From NCBI GenBank assembly GCA_905235685.1, contig CAJOMO010000007.1, positions 1 to 64,000 on the forward strand: a stretch of 64,000 bases of DNA. The letters run 5' to 3'. Shown here piece by piece: positions 43,066 to 51,529 of this stretch (position 1 is its first letter; each line of letters starts with the position of its first letter). The stretch comes from an uncultured Selenomonadaceae bacterium. Its GTDB lineage: Bacteria > Bacillota > Negativicutes > Selenomonadales > Selenomonadaceae. The notes beneath the pieces were generated by a model. That model was given only the letters and a program-made list of their open reading frames with translations. It had not been told where the DNA came from and did not search any database. The translations under genes were made by a program, and so were the position numbers.

Positions 43066-43080
43066 AAAATTCTGAAAATA
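43066..43080. promoter_or_regulatory. CodY-box-like site upstream of codY
   Basis: AAAATTCTGAAAATA matches AATTTTCWGAAAATT at 12 of 15 positions. Just downstream is TTCACT, 16 bases, TACTAT, and an inverted repeat GTGGTA...TACCAC (43102-43121). Autoregulation is possible but unproven. Confidence 0.35.
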
Positions 43081-43156
43081 CTTTCACTTCATAAAAACTT
43101 GTGGTACTATAACTTTACCACTTAACCACGAGAATTTATTGAAAGGAAGTCTTTAA

Positions 43157-43993
43157 ATGGCGACATTGTTAGAAAAGACGCGAAAAATTAACAAGTTGCT
43201 CCAAAGGTCAGAAACTGTTGAGTACGACGGAATATCAAAAGTTCTCAGCAATATTCTTGACGCAAACGTTTACATTATGGACAAGAAGGGCGATATCTGC
43301 GGTTATGCGTTCGTTGATAATTTTGAATGCGAATTAATGATTGACAAAGTTATTCGCAAGGGCAAATTTCCTAAGCAGTACGTGCGCTGGCTGAATCAAA
43401 TGGAAGCGACGCAGGCGAATATGCGGACGAAAAGCGGTATGTGTGCTTACGAGGAAAATCGCCCCTGCAATTTCGACGGCAAAAATACTACGATTGTTCC
43501 GATTTACGGCGTCGGTCACAGAATCGGCACGCTGATAATTGCGCGCTATGACGACGATTTTACCGATGACGATTTACTTTTGGCGGAATACGGCGCGACT
43601 GTCGTTGGTATGGAAATGCTCCGCGACCACACTGAAAAAGTTGAGATTGAGGCGCGGAAAAAGGCTAACGTGCAAATTGCGCTGGCTACTTTGAGTTATT
43701 CTGAAACAGAGGCAGCGATTAATATTTTGGGCGAATTGGACGGCAGCGAAGGGCTTTTAGTTGCGTCAAAAATCGCCGACAGAGTTGGAATTACGCGCTC
43801 GGTTATCGTCAACGCGCTCAGAAAATTTGAATCCGCCGGTGTCATAGAATCCAAATCCCTCGGTATGAAGGGAACGGTACATAAAAATTCTCAACGAATA
43901 TTTGATGGAGGAAGTGCAAAAACTTCGCCGTTAAAAAAATTTTTCTTGTATTCGTCGAAAACATATGGTACAATGACGTTGGAAAAATCTTAA
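43157..43993 (+). pseudogene. codY: GTP/branched-chain amino acid sensing regulator CodY, C-terminus frameshifted
   Basis: The frame gives 278 aa. N-terminal GAF domain is intact (ANVYIMDKKGDICGYAF, ENRPCNFDGKNTTIVPIYG) and so is the recognition helix region (ASKIADRVGITRSVIVNALR, KSLGMKGT). After GMKGT the frame reads VHKNSQRIFDGG and on. The next frame reads YIKILNEYLMEEVQKLRR and stops at 43934, exactly the family C-terminus and 258-aa length. So one extra base (GG at 43876-43877) shifts the wing and last helix. The gene is either impaired or the base is a sequencing error. Confidence 0.9.
43946..43974 (+). promoter_or_regulatory. Promoter of flagellin gene
   Basis: TTGTAT (43946-43951), 17-base spacer, TACAAT (43969-43974) with a TGG extension. 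It starts just after the original codY stop at 43934 and supports that as the true gene end. No sigma-28 type TAAA-N15-CCGATAA site was seen. Confidence 0.55.
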
Positions 43994-44040
43994 CGGATTG
44001 GTCTTTCCTTCACGGAAGAATTTAAAGGACGGTGATTATC

Positions 44041-44919
44041 ATGGCAATGACAATGGGCGGCGTGAATCCTACGCTTAGTAATTTAAATCGGATTAATAGC
44101 TCTCTGCAGCAAACTACTCAGCGAATTGCAACCGGTTCAAATTACAACAGCGCGTCGCAGGGTAGCTCGGCTTATGCAATTCTCCAGCGCATGAACAGCC
44201 ATATCGGCGCGATCGGGCAGTCTGTGCAAAATACTCAAAACGCCAGCGCTATGCTCAAAATTGCAGCGGGCGCAACCGGAAATACTGTCAGCGCGCTCAC
44301 TGAAATTCGCAAAAATCTTGTCAACGCGGCTAACGGTACAAATACCGACTCCGACCGTGCAACTCTTCAGCAAAACATCAATCAGATAATCAGCCAAATT
44401 GACGAAAACGCCCGCGCGAATTACAACGGCATAAATCTTTTGGACGGCTCGCGCAGTGGTATCATGGTTGCGGGTATCAGCGGCTATGAAAATGTCGAAG
44501 TCGGCGATATGCGTTCGCAGGCGCTCGGATTGACTGATAATCAAGGCAACGTCACAATCAGCACGGCGAATGACGAATCAATTCAATCTGCTCTGCAAAC
44601 CGTTGATACTGCTTTGAATGCTGTTGGCGGAGTCAATGATTCGCTGAATGCGGCTATGGACGAAGGCACATTTTCACTGGACGAGGCGCTTGACGAGGCT
44701 ACAACGCAAGGCGCGCAGCTCCAACGCTTGGAGTATCAAGCGGACAACTACACCACTATGGAAGAAAACGAACAAGCGGCGGCGTCCAATATCGGCGATA
44801 CTGACATGGCGCGCGCGGCTATCAATCTGAACAATCAAGAACTGCAACGGCAAATCGCTGTGGCTATTTCGCGTATGTTCAATCACAATCAAGCCAGCGT
44901 TTTAAATCTGCTGCAATAA
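44041..44919 (+). CDS. Flagellin
   Basis: 292 aa from ATG 44041 (AAAGGA upstream; GTG 44032 also open). Conserved D0/D1 ends: NPTLSNLNRINSSLQQTTQRIATG and QAAASNIGDTDMARAAINLN...ISRMFNHNQASVLNLLQ. The variable middle domain is very short (about 110 residues), a minimal flagellin. It indicates motility, though no other flagellar gene is in the window. tRNA-Gly follows 5 bases after the stop. Confidence 0.95.
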   Translation: MAMTMGGVNPTLSNLNRINSSLQQTTQRIATGSNYNSASQGSSAYAILQRMNSHIGAIGQSVQNTQNASAMLKIAAGATGNTVSALTEIRKNLVNAANGTNTDSDRATLQQNINQIISQIDENARANYNGINLLDGSRSGIMVAGISGYENVEVGDMRSQALGLTDNQGNVTISTANDESIQSALQTVDTALNAVGGVNDSLNAAMDEGTFSLDEALDEATTQGAQLQRLEYQADNYTTMEENEQAAASNIGDTDMARAAINLNNQELQRQIAVAISRMFNHNQASVLNLLQ

Positions 44920-44924
44920 ACCAG

Positions 44925-44998
44925 GCGGGCATAGTTCATCGGTAGAATGAGAGCTTCCCAAGCTTTAGAGGTGGGTTCGATTCCCATTGCCCGCTCCA
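44925..44998 (+). tRNA. tRNA-Gly (CCC)
   Basis: 74 nt with CCA. Acceptor GCGGGCA pairs with TGCCCGC; anticodon loop TTCCCAA gives CCC; T-arm GTGGGTTCGATTCCCAT. Confidence 0.93.
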
Positions 44999-45079
44999 AC
45001 TTTGAAATTTCCGAAGGCGTCGGTAGCGGCGTCTTTTTTGGTGAAAGGTGGTTTTTATGATAGACAAATTTCAAATGGA

Positions 45080-45277
45080 ATGCCCATTTCAGCGGACTTT
45101 GCAGAGGCACTTCAACAGTACATAGAACTTGCAAAATCACAAGGCAGCCAGTGTACCGAAGAAGAAATTGTTGCTGCTTTTGAAGTTATGCTAATGAACG
45201 CGGTGGGCATTCAGCCGACGGAAATTGCTATAGAAAAAAGTAAACGGGTTCTTAACGAAGTGGAGTCAAAAAATTAG
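45080..45277 (+). CDS. Hypothetical small protein, start uncertain
   Basis: 66 aa from ATG 45080 (MPISADFAEALQQYIELAKS...). Not recognised; helical and acidic. A good ribosome site (GAAAGGTGG, 45043-45051) points to ATG 45057, but that frame stops after 22 codons. The longer frame is open back to GTG 45041. A one-base change near 45060 would join the two, so the gene may be frameshifted. Confidence 0.4.
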   Translation: MPISADFAEALQQYIELAKSQGSQCTEEEIVAAFEVMLMNAVGIQPTEIAIEKSKRVLNEVESKN

Positions 45278-45295
45278 CCGCGCGCAAAAAAAAGC

Positions 45296-45324
45296 TTGCA
45301 TTATTCGGCGGCGTGTGTTAAACT
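45296..45324 (+). promoter_or_regulatory. Promoter of tRNA-Asp/tRNA-Cys
   Basis: TTGCAT (45296-45301), 17-base spacer, TAAACT (45319-45324). Confidence 0.65.
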
Positions 45325-45346
45325 TCCATTCGTGGCGAAAACTAAT

Positions 45347-45423
45347 GGCCCGGTAGTTTAGTTGGTTAGAATGCCGCCCTGTCACGGCGGAGGTCGTCAG
45401 TTCAAGTCTGATCCGGGTCGCCA
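45347..45423 (+). tRNA. tRNA-Asp (GTC), second copy
   Basis: 77 nt with CCA; same sequence as 27768-27844 on the other strand. Confidence 0.96.
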
Positions 45424-45432
45424 TAATCAATA

Positions 45433-45503
45433 GGCGACATAGCCAAGTGGTAAGGCCGAGGTCTGCAAAATCTCTATCCCCAGTCCGATTCTGGGTGTCG
45501 CCT
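45433..45503 (+). tRNA. tRNA-Cys (GCA)
   Basis: 71 nt; CCA not encoded (CTA follows). Acceptor GGCGACA/TGTCGCC, anticodon arm GGTCTGCAAAATC gives GCA, discriminator T. Ten bases after tRNA-Asp. Confidence 0.92.
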
Positions 45504-45590
45504 CTAATCTTGTAAATTTCGGCACTGCTTGATGAGGTAGTGCTTTTATTAATGTTAAGGGAAATTTTTATTGAGAAAGGCGGCGATACC

Positions 45591-47027
45591 GTGTTTGAAG
45601 ATCTGTCACAGAATATCCAGGAAGCCTTTCGTAAATTGCGCGGGCACGGCAAATTAACCGATAAGGACGTCGACAAAGCTTTAAAAGAAGTGCGAATGGC
45701 GCTCCTTTCGGCGGACGTGAATTATAAAATCGTGCGGCAATTCGAGAAAAGCGTCAAAGCGCGCGCCGTCGATACCGAAATTCTCAGCAAGCTGACACCC
45801 GCCCAATCAGTAATAAAAATCGTTGACGAAGAATTAACCGCGCTTATGGGCGGCAAGGCGGCGAAAATTAACATTTCTTCGCACCCGCCGACGATAATTT
45901 TAATGGTGGGCTTGCAGGGCTCGGGCAAAACGACTTCGGCGGGAAAATTGGCGCTGGCACTGCGCAAACAGGGCAAACGTCCGGCGCTGGTTGCGGCTGA
46001 TATTTACAGACCGGCGGCGATTAAACAGCTTCAGGTTGTTGGTGAACAAGTCGAAGTTCCGGTTTTCACTGAAGATATTCAAGACGCCGTGCAAATTGCA
46101 AAGGATTCGCTGACTTATGCAAATTCGCACGCCAAAGATGTTCTGATAATTGACACCGCGGGGCGCTTGCAAATCGACGACAGATTAATGCAGGAACTCA
46201 AGGATATCAAAGCCGCTGTCAATCCGCACGAGATTTTATTGGTTGTGGACGCGATGATTGGTCAAGAGGCTGTCAACGTGGCTGAAACTTTTCACAATGC
46301 GCTCGGCGTTGACGGCGTTGTTTTGACGAAACTTGACGGCGATGCACGCGGCGGCGCGGCGTTGTCGATTAAAGCGGCTACCGGCTGCCCGATTAAATTT
46401 GTGGGTATGGGCGAAAAATTAGAGCCGCTCGAAGTTTTTCACCCCGACAGAATGGCGTCGCGAATTTTGGGAATGGGCGATGTACTTTCGCTCATTGAAA
46501 AGGCGCAATCCACCATTGACGCCAAAACCGCCGAGAAGATGGTTAAGAAAATCAAATCCGACGAATTTACGCTTGCGGATTTTCTTGAACAGCTTCAGCA
46601 GGTTAAAAAGCTTGGCTCGCTGAATGATTTGCTCGGTATGATACCCGGGCTTGGCGGACTTAAGAAAAAACTTGTCGGCGTCGATTTGGATTTGGACGGC
46701 AAGGAAGTTAAGCATATGGAAGCGATAATTCTTTCAATGACGCCCAAAGAGCGGCTTGACGTTAGCATTATCGACGCGAAACGGCGCAAGCGAATTGCTC
46801 TGGGCAGCGGCACGAAAGTTTCTGACGTGAATAAACTTTTAAAACAATTTGACGAAATGCGCAAGATGATGCGCCAAATGAGCGTCAAGGCTAATTCCGC
46901 AACTTCCAAAAAAACTAAAGGCAAAAAAGGAAAAGCTAAGAAAGGCTCTGCGCCCAAACCGAAACTTCCAAATCTCGGCGGGCTTTTGAGCGGGCTTGGT
47001 AATAAATTTCCTTTCATAAATAAATGA
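45591..47027 (+). CDS. ffh: Signal recognition particle protein Ffh
   Basis: 478 aa from GTG 45591 (VFEDLSQNIQEAFRKLRG), with GAAAGGCGG upstream. N-domain, GTPase with GLQGSGKTTSAGKLA (about 108), DTAGR, TKLDGDARGGAAL, and the Met-rich M domain with a Lys-rich tail. Binds signal peptides with 4.5S RNA and FtsY. rpsP and khpA follow, as in Firmicutes; ylxM is not upstream. Confidence 0.96.
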   Translation: MFEDLSQNIQEAFRKLRGHGKLTDKDVDKALKEVRMALLSADVNYKIVRQFEKSVKARAVDTEILSKLTPAQSVIKIVDEELTALMGGKAAKINISSHPPTIILMVGLQGSGKTTSAGKLALALRKQGKRPALVAADIYRPAAIKQLQVVGEQVEVPVFTEDIQDAVQIAKDSLTYANSHAKDVLIIDTAGRLQIDDRLMQELKDIKAAVNPHEILLVVDAMIGQEAVNVAETFHNALGVDGVVLTKLDGDARGGAALSIKAATGCPIKFVGMGEKLEPLEVFHPDRMASRILGMGDVLSLIEKAQSTIDAKTAEKMVKKIKSDEFTLADFLEQLQQVKKLGSLNDLLGMIPGLGGLKKKLVGVDLDLDGKEVKHMEAIILSMTPKERLDVSIIDAKRRKRIALGSGTKVSDVNKLLKQFDEMRKMMRQMSVKANSATSKKTKGKKGKAKKGSAPKPKLPNLGGLLSGLGNKFPFINK

Positions 47028-47051
47028 TAATTGGCGAAAGGTGGTGAAATT

Positions 47052-47324
47052 GTGGTAAAGATTAGACTTAATCGCATGGGCGCGAAAAGGCAGCCGTTTT
47101 ATCGCATAGTCGTGGCGGATAGCCATTGCCCGCGCGATGGACGTTTTATCGAAATCGTCGGCAACTACGACCCGACCAAAAATCCGGCAATCGTCAATAT
47201 CGACGAGGATAAAATTATCAGCTGGATTAAAAACGGCGCGCAGCCGACAGATACAGTTCGCTCGCTGTTGAGCAAAAAAGGCGTTATGAAAAAAATTCAT
47301 TTGGAGAGAAAAAGCAAGGCGTAG
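47052..47324 (+). CDS. rpsP: 30S ribosomal protein S16
   Basis: 90 aa from GTG 47052 ([20 protein letters not shown]) behind [28 protein letters not shown] and [14 protein letters not shown] are conserved. Confidence 0.96.
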   Translation: MVKIRLNRMGAKRQPFYRIVVADSHCPRDGRFIEIVGNYDPTKNPAIVNIDEDKIISWIKNGAQPTDTVRSLLSKKGVMKKIHLERKSKA

Positions 47325-47353
47325 ACTTTGCATAAGTAATCGAGGTAGCAATT

Positions 47354-47581
47354 ATGCAGGAACTTGTAAAGGTGTTGGCACGGGCACTTGTTGAAAATCC
47401 CGACGCAGTTGAAGTTGAAGTCGTTGAAGAAGATTCGCGAACCGTTTTGAAATTGCACGTAGCCCAGGAAGATATGGGCAGAATTATCGGCAAGCAGGGA
47501 AGAATCGCGAAGGCAATTAGGACGATCGTAAAATCAGCCGCGACGCGCGAAAACAAGAAAGTTACTGTCGACATTGACTGA
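47354..47581 (+). CDS. khpA: KH-domain RNA-binding protein KhpA
   Basis: 75 aa, single KH domain with GRIIGKQGRIAKAIRTIVKS. Small RNA chaperone, partner of KhpB, linked to cell division in streptococci. The usual rimM, trmD and rplS do not follow; a terminator and an ATPase gene do. Confidence 0.94.
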   Translation: MQELVKVLARALVENPDAVEVEVVEEDSRTVLKLHVAQEDMGRIIGKQGRIAKAIRTIVKSAATRENKKVTVDID

Positions 47582-47590
47582 AAAAGTCCG

Positions 47591-47619
47591 GCGGTGAGTT
47601 TTAGGCTCGCCGCTTTTTT
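47591..47619 (+). terminator. Terminator after khpA
   Basis: GCGGTGAG pairs with CTCGCCGC (one wobble) around TTTTAGG, then six T. Ends the ffh-rpsP-khpA transcript. Confidence 0.75.
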
Positions 47620-47635
47620 ATTTGGAGGCGCTTTT

Positions 47636-48811
47636 ATGAATTTGGAAAATCTGATTGTCTGCCGAAATTTGCTTAGCGATAAAATTTTTAATCCCGCCGC
47701 AAATGAATTTGAAATTGCCGCCAAATTGATTGAGAAGGCTGAACGGCTCGGATTGAGCGGGAATTTATTTCGCAGTTATTTAATTTATGCGCTGGCTCAC
47801 GAATCAAATTTAGTTTCTGAAACTGTCGAAATGAGCGGCGGCAAAATCGGCGGAAGTCTGCGCGAAATTTTTAAACACGACATTGAAATTTTATTCAGCA
47901 GCGCGATGAATTTTCCACTGCTTGAAAATTATCAGCCCACGAATACAAATAAAATTGAGGCGTTGACGGAACTTGAAACTGCGCTTGAAAATCTGCGCGA
48001 CGCGGGCGAAATTGCGGACGCATTTATTGCTCATTATAAAAAATTCGGCTACGGCGACATTGCGGCTTATCGGGCGTTCCGCTGGGATTCCGACGCCAAA
48101 AATCTTATCGGCATTAAACATTTTGAAAATATTTTGCTTGAAGATTTAATTGGTTACGCGCATCAAAAAGAATTGCTCACGAAAAATACAATCGCGTTTC
48201 TCGAAAATAAACCGGCAAATAATGTTTTGCTGGTTGGTGCGCGCGGCACGGGTAAATCTTCCGGCGTCAAGGCGCTTGTCAACGAATATTTTATGCGCGG
48301 GCTGAGGCTTATTCAAATTACTAAACCGCAGCTTAAGAAATTGCCGGAGATTATGGACGCGTTGAGAAAATTCGCCAGCAAGCGATTTATAATTTTCCTG
48401 GACGATTTGTCATTTGAAGAATCTGAATCCGAATACAAATATTTGAAGTCGTCGATTGAGGGCGGCGTTGAGGCGCGACCGGAAAATGTTTTAATTTATG
48501 CGACGTCGAACCGGCGGCATTTGATACGCGAAACTTGGCGCGATAGAGTTGACGGGCAGGAGGAACTTTACCGCGACGACAGCGTCAATGAAACGATTTC
48601 GCTGTCAGATCGATTTGGGCTGATAATCCATTATTACGCGCCAACGCAGGCGGAGTACCTTGAAATTATTCGGCACATGCTCAAGAAAAAAAATATTGCG
48701 CTGGACGAAGAAACTTTGCGGCTTGAAGGTTTGCGCTGGGAAATGTCTCATTCGGGCAGGAACGGGCGCACGGCTCAGCAATTCGTGAATTATTATTTAG
48801 GGCAAAATTAA
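47636..48811 (+). CDS. DUF815 family AAA+ ATPase
   Basis: 391 aa from ATG 47636 behind GGAGGCG. N-terminal helical half of about 190 residues, then an ATPase with Walker A GARGTGKSS (about 200), Walker B FIIFLDDLSFE, sensor YATSNRRHLIRE and a C-terminal SGRNGRTAQQFVNYYL. Function of the family is unknown. Separate unit flanked by terminators. Confidence 0.9.
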   Translation: MNLENLIVCRNLLSDKIFNPAANEFEIAAKLIEKAERLGLSGNLFRSYLIYALAHESNLVSETVEMSGGKIGGSLREIFKHDIEILFSSAMNFPLLENYQPTNTNKIEALTELETALENLRDAGEIADAFIAHYKKFGYGDIAAYRAFRWDSDAKNLIGIKHFENILLEDLIGYAHQKELLTKNTIAFLENKPANNVLLVGARGTGKSSGVKALVNEYFMRGLRLIQITKPQLKKLPEIMDALRKFASKRFIIFLDDLSFEESESEYKYLKSSIEGGVEARPENVLIYATSNRRHLIRETWRDRVDGQEELYRDDSVNETISLSDRFGLIIHYYAPTQAEYLEIIRHMLKKKNIALDEETLRLEGLRWEMSHSGRNGRTAQQFVNYYLGQN

Positions 48812-48837
48812 ATCTGCGCGACAAATTAAAATAAAAA

Positions 48838-48872
48838 ATCCCCGACCATGAAAGTTGGGGATTAATTTTTTT
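48838..48872. terminator. Terminator between convergent DUF815 and aldo/keto reductase genes
   Basis: ATCCCC...GGGGAT (48838-48862) then ATTTTTTT on plus; AAAAAA on the left serves the minus strand. Confidence 0.75.
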
Positions 48873-48888
48873 GCGCAAAAATAATTTA

Positions 48889-50010
48889 TCAGCCGAGCGC
48901 TTTGTGGACGTTGACGAGTTCTTTGCGAATCTGGATGTGTTGCGGGCAAACTTTTTCACACGCGCCGCATTTGATACAATCGCCAGCGGATTTTTTATTG
49001 TGCCACTTAACAAGCCATTCTTCCTGCTGTTTCGCCTTCGCCAAATCGCGGTACAGCGTCAAAATATTCATCGCGGTAAATGAGCCGGAAATGCCGATAT
49101 TTTGCGGACAAACCTTCGCGCAGTAATTGCAGGTTGTACACGGAATAATCGGAATTGCCGCCATAACGCGCTGCGCTTCCTTGACGGTTTCGCGCTCAGA
49201 TTCATTGAGCGGCTGAAAATTCTCCATGTAGGAAGTATTATTTTGCATTTGCTCAAGGTTGCTCATACCGGACAAAACGGTGATAACGCCGTCCAAACTT
49301 GCTGAAAAACGAATTGCCCAACTTGCAAGCGACGCGTCCGGACTAGCTTTTTTGAAAACCTCGGCAACAGCGTCGGGCGGATTTGCCAACATACCTCCTT
49401 TAACCGGCTCCATAATCACAACGGGCTTGCCGTGCTTGCGCGCCATTTCATAGACACCGCGCGATTGAATTGCGTGATTTTCCCAATCGGCGTAGTTAAT
49501 CTGAAGCTGAACAAATTCTGCTTCGGGGTGCTTGATTAAAATTTCATCGAGTTCTTCGGGCGTGGAATGGAACGAAAAGCCGACGTGCTTAATCTTGCCG
49601 AGTTTTTTCTGTTCGAAAACGAAATTCCACATATCGAAGTCTTCAAAAAATTTGGTGCGCCCTTCGCCGAGATTGTGAAGCAGATAAAAATCGAAATAGC
49701 CCGCGCCGGTTTGTTTCAATGAAGTTTCGAATTGAGCAATGGCGTCTTCGCGGGTTTTACAGTTAATCCACGCGGCATTTTTTGTAGCGAGCTGAAATTT
49801 CTCACGCGGATAACGCTCAACCAGCGCTTGACGAATCGCATCTTCGCTGCCAGGATAAGCCCACGCCGTATCAAAATACGTGAAACCTTTCGACAGGAAC
49901 AAATCAACCATTTGCTTAACCTGTTCAACGTCAATGGTTTCGTCGTTTTTCTTCGGCAAACGCATTAAGCCGAAGCCCAGCTTTTTAATCTCTTCGCCTA
50001 AATAAGCCAC
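48889..50010 (-). CDS. Aldo/keto reductase with C-terminal 4Fe-4S domain
   Basis: 373 aa from GTG 50010 (VAYLGEEIKKLGFGLMRLP) behind GGGAGGGG. AKR barrel with catalytic Asp/Tyr in YFDTAWAYPGSED, Lys in ATKNAAW and His in YLLHNLGEG. C-terminal ferredoxin part has CTTCNYCAKVCP (about 281) and CIKCGACEKVCP (about 347). Such two-part enzymes are common in anaerobes; substrate unknown. Confidence 0.9.
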   Translation of the reverse strand: MAYLGEEIKKLGFGLMRLPKKNDETIDVEQVKQMVDLFLSKGFTYFDTAWAYPGSEDAIRQALVERYPREKFQLATKNAAWINCKTREDAIAQFETSLKQTGAGYFDFYLLHNLGEGRTKFFEDFDMWNFVFEQKKLGKIKHVGFSFHSTPEELDEILIKHPEAEFVQLQINYADWENHAIQSRGVYEMARKHGKPVVIMEPVKGGMLANPPDAVAEVFKKASPDASLASWAIRFSASLDGVITVLSGMSNLEQMQNNTSYMENFQPLNESERETVKEAQRVMAAIPIIPCTTCNYCAKVCPQNIGISGSFTAMNILTLYRDLAKAKQQEEWLVKWHNKKSAGDCIKCGACEKVCPQHIQIRKELVNVHKALG

Positions 50011-50049
50011 GATAACCCCTCCCAAAATATTTTTATACTACACGGCGAA

Positions 50050-50078
50050 ATTATACCGAAAAACCGTCAATTTGTAAA
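50050..50078 (-). promoter_or_regulatory. Promoter of the aldo/keto reductase gene
   Basis: Minus strand TTTACA (50073-50078), 17-base spacer, TATAAT (50050-50055). Confidence 0.6.
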
Positions 50079-50096
50079 TCGAAAAAATTTTTGCGG

Positions 50097-50125
50097 TTGA
50101 CAAATGCAGGCGTTTATGAAAAAAT
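50097..50125 (+). promoter_or_regulatory. Candidate promoter of the 240-aa membrane protein gene
   Basis: TTGACA (50097-50102), 17-base spacer, AAAAAT (50120-50125); strong -35, weak -10. Confidence 0.45.
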
Positions 50126-50146
50126 ATTCGTTGGTAGGTGATTTTA

Positions 50147-50869
50147 ATGGAAGAAGCGGCAGTACAGCAGGTTGGATTGGCGCTGGAAGATTTACACATG
50201 ATGGTAATTTTGAGTTTGACGCTCAATGTGATTTTGTTGTTCGCGTTTGCATATTTGATAGCAACGCGCGGGCAAAACGACAATTCGCTGAAATTGCAGA
50301 CCGACATAAAAAAATTGTCCAACGATTTGAAACTGCTGGACAGTAAAGTAAAAGATTTGCAGCCGAAACGCGCAGTAACAGAATTGCCGCAGGTTGAAGC
50401 GTTTGGCGGATTTAAAGCTGAAGAGCCGCCGCCCGAAATTCCCGAAGACTCCGGAATTGATTTTTCGGCGATGAATCCATTTGTGGACGCGTATAATTTA
50501 TTGGCGGCGAGTATGTCCGTGCCGAAACAGCGTCAAGCCTGCGAAAAGTTCATTAAAGACAACGATCTAAAAATGATTCGTTACGGCGGAATGATGAATT
50601 TTTTGCAAGCGGTTGACGTTGAAGAGAGTAATTATTGGGCGTGGAAAATTCCAAATCAAAAAAATCTCTACGCGGTTGTTCCAAATCCTATGATTCCCTG
50701 CGATAGAGAAGTTTATGAGCGCGGCGGTATGAACACAACTTTTGAGGCGAACTACAAAGACGGCGTCTATGCTCGTTACGTTGTTCTTTCGCCCGCAATT
50801 TTCGCCGTCGATAACGCCAACGCCTGGAAAATTGAAAATGTCGGTGAACTTAATCTGCTCAGAAAATAA
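50147..50869 (+). CDS. Unknown single-span membrane protein
   Basis: 240 aa from ATG 50147 behind TAGGTGA. Not recognised. One membrane span near the N-terminus (MVILSLTLNVILLFAFAYL, about 19-37), a coiled coil (LKLQTDIKKLSNDLKLLDSK), an acidic Pro-rich linker (EEPPPEIPEDSG), then a globular C-terminal domain with NPFVDAYNLLAAS and NYWAWKIPNQKNLYAVVPNP. No catalytic motif seen. Monocistronic. Confidence 0.65.
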   Translation: MEEAAVQQVGLALEDLHMMVILSLTLNVILLFAFAYLIATRGQNDNSLKLQTDIKKLSNDLKLLDSKVKDLQPKRAVTELPQVEAFGGFKAEEPPPEIPEDSGIDFSAMNPFVDAYNLLAASMSVPKQRQACEKFIKDNDLKMIRYGGMMNFLQAVDVEESNYWAWKIPNQKNLYAVVPNPMIPCDREVYERGGMNTTFEANYKDGVYARYVVLSPAIFAVDNANAWKIENVGELNLLRK

Positions 50870-50877
50870 AGGTTAAT

Positions 50878-50979
50878 CAACTTTCTTTTATCGTAAAAGA
50901 AAGTTGCAAAGAAAAGCGTGGCGCGGATTGTCACATCACGTGACAAGCGCGCCACAGGGGCGCTCATCCTTGAGGCGCC
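50878..50979 (-). repeat. Three-hairpin repeat element, copy 2
   Basis: Minus orientation, 25 bases after the korC stop. Head hairpin GGCGC(C)TC/GAGCGCC with loop AAGGAT (50959-50979); middle hairpin GTGGCGCG...CGCGCCAC with inner TGTCAC/GTGACA and loop GTGAT (50918-50955); spacer TTTTCTTTG; tail CAACTTTCTTTT/AAAAGAAAGTTG (50878-50906). Different stem sequence from copies 1 and 3 but the same fold. Confidence 0.8.
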
Positions 50980-51004
50980 TTTTTTGGTTTGGTTAATGTT
51001 TTTT

Positions 51005-51529
51005 TTATTTTACGGCGTCGAATCCCAACTGCAACGCCAGCATATTTTGTTCGACCGTATGAGCCGGTACGCGGTGAGCCACTGATTTTTTAATCGTGTC
51101 GAAGTCTACTAATTTTGTTATTTTTGCCAAAACGCCTAACGCTACAATGTTTGCGAATAGCGCTTTACCGACTTTTTCAACCGCTAATTTTGTTATCGGC
51201 ACGCGGATTATATTTTTAAATTGCGGCGAATTTGGAACTAAATCGTCGTCCAATATCAGCACGCCGTCCGAATTTAAATCGCTGTAATATTTGTCGGCGG
51301 CTTTCTGCGTCATTGCCAATACAAAGTCCGGCGCTTTCACGTGCGGGTGGAAAATTTTTTCGTCGTCAATTATAACTTCGGATTTGGACGCACCGCCGCG
51401 CGCCTCCGGTCCGTAAGACTGCGATTGTACAGCCTGCTTGCCTTCGGAAACCGCCGCCTCCGCCAAAATTATTGCCGCCGTTATCACGCCTTGCCCGCCT
51501 GAGCCCGATAATCTTAATTGCTTCCTCAC
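51005..51529 (-). CDS. korC: 2-oxoacid:ferredoxin oxidoreductase, gamma subunit
   Basis: 174 aa. RLSGSGGQGVITAAIILAEAA and QSYGPEARGGASKSEVIID are typical of the gamma subunit. Overlaps the beta subunit by 4 bases. Fourth gene of korDABC; the gene order fits 2-oxoglutarate (or branched) rather than pyruvate oxidoreductase. Confidence 0.93.
   Translation of the reverse strand: MRKQLRLSGSGGQGVITAAIILAEAAVSEGKQAVQSQSYGPEARGGASKSEVIIDDEKIFHPHVKAPDFVLAMTQKAADKYYSDLNSDGVLILDDDLVPNSPQFKNIIRVPITKLAVEKVGKALFANIVALGVLAKITKLVDFDTIKKSVAHRVPAHTVEQNMLALQLGFDAVK

Noticed and set aside
43946-43993. Extra codY C-terminal domain
   Set aside because: This coding is the frameshifted read-through; the alternate frame restores the family end and the region carries the flagellin promoter.
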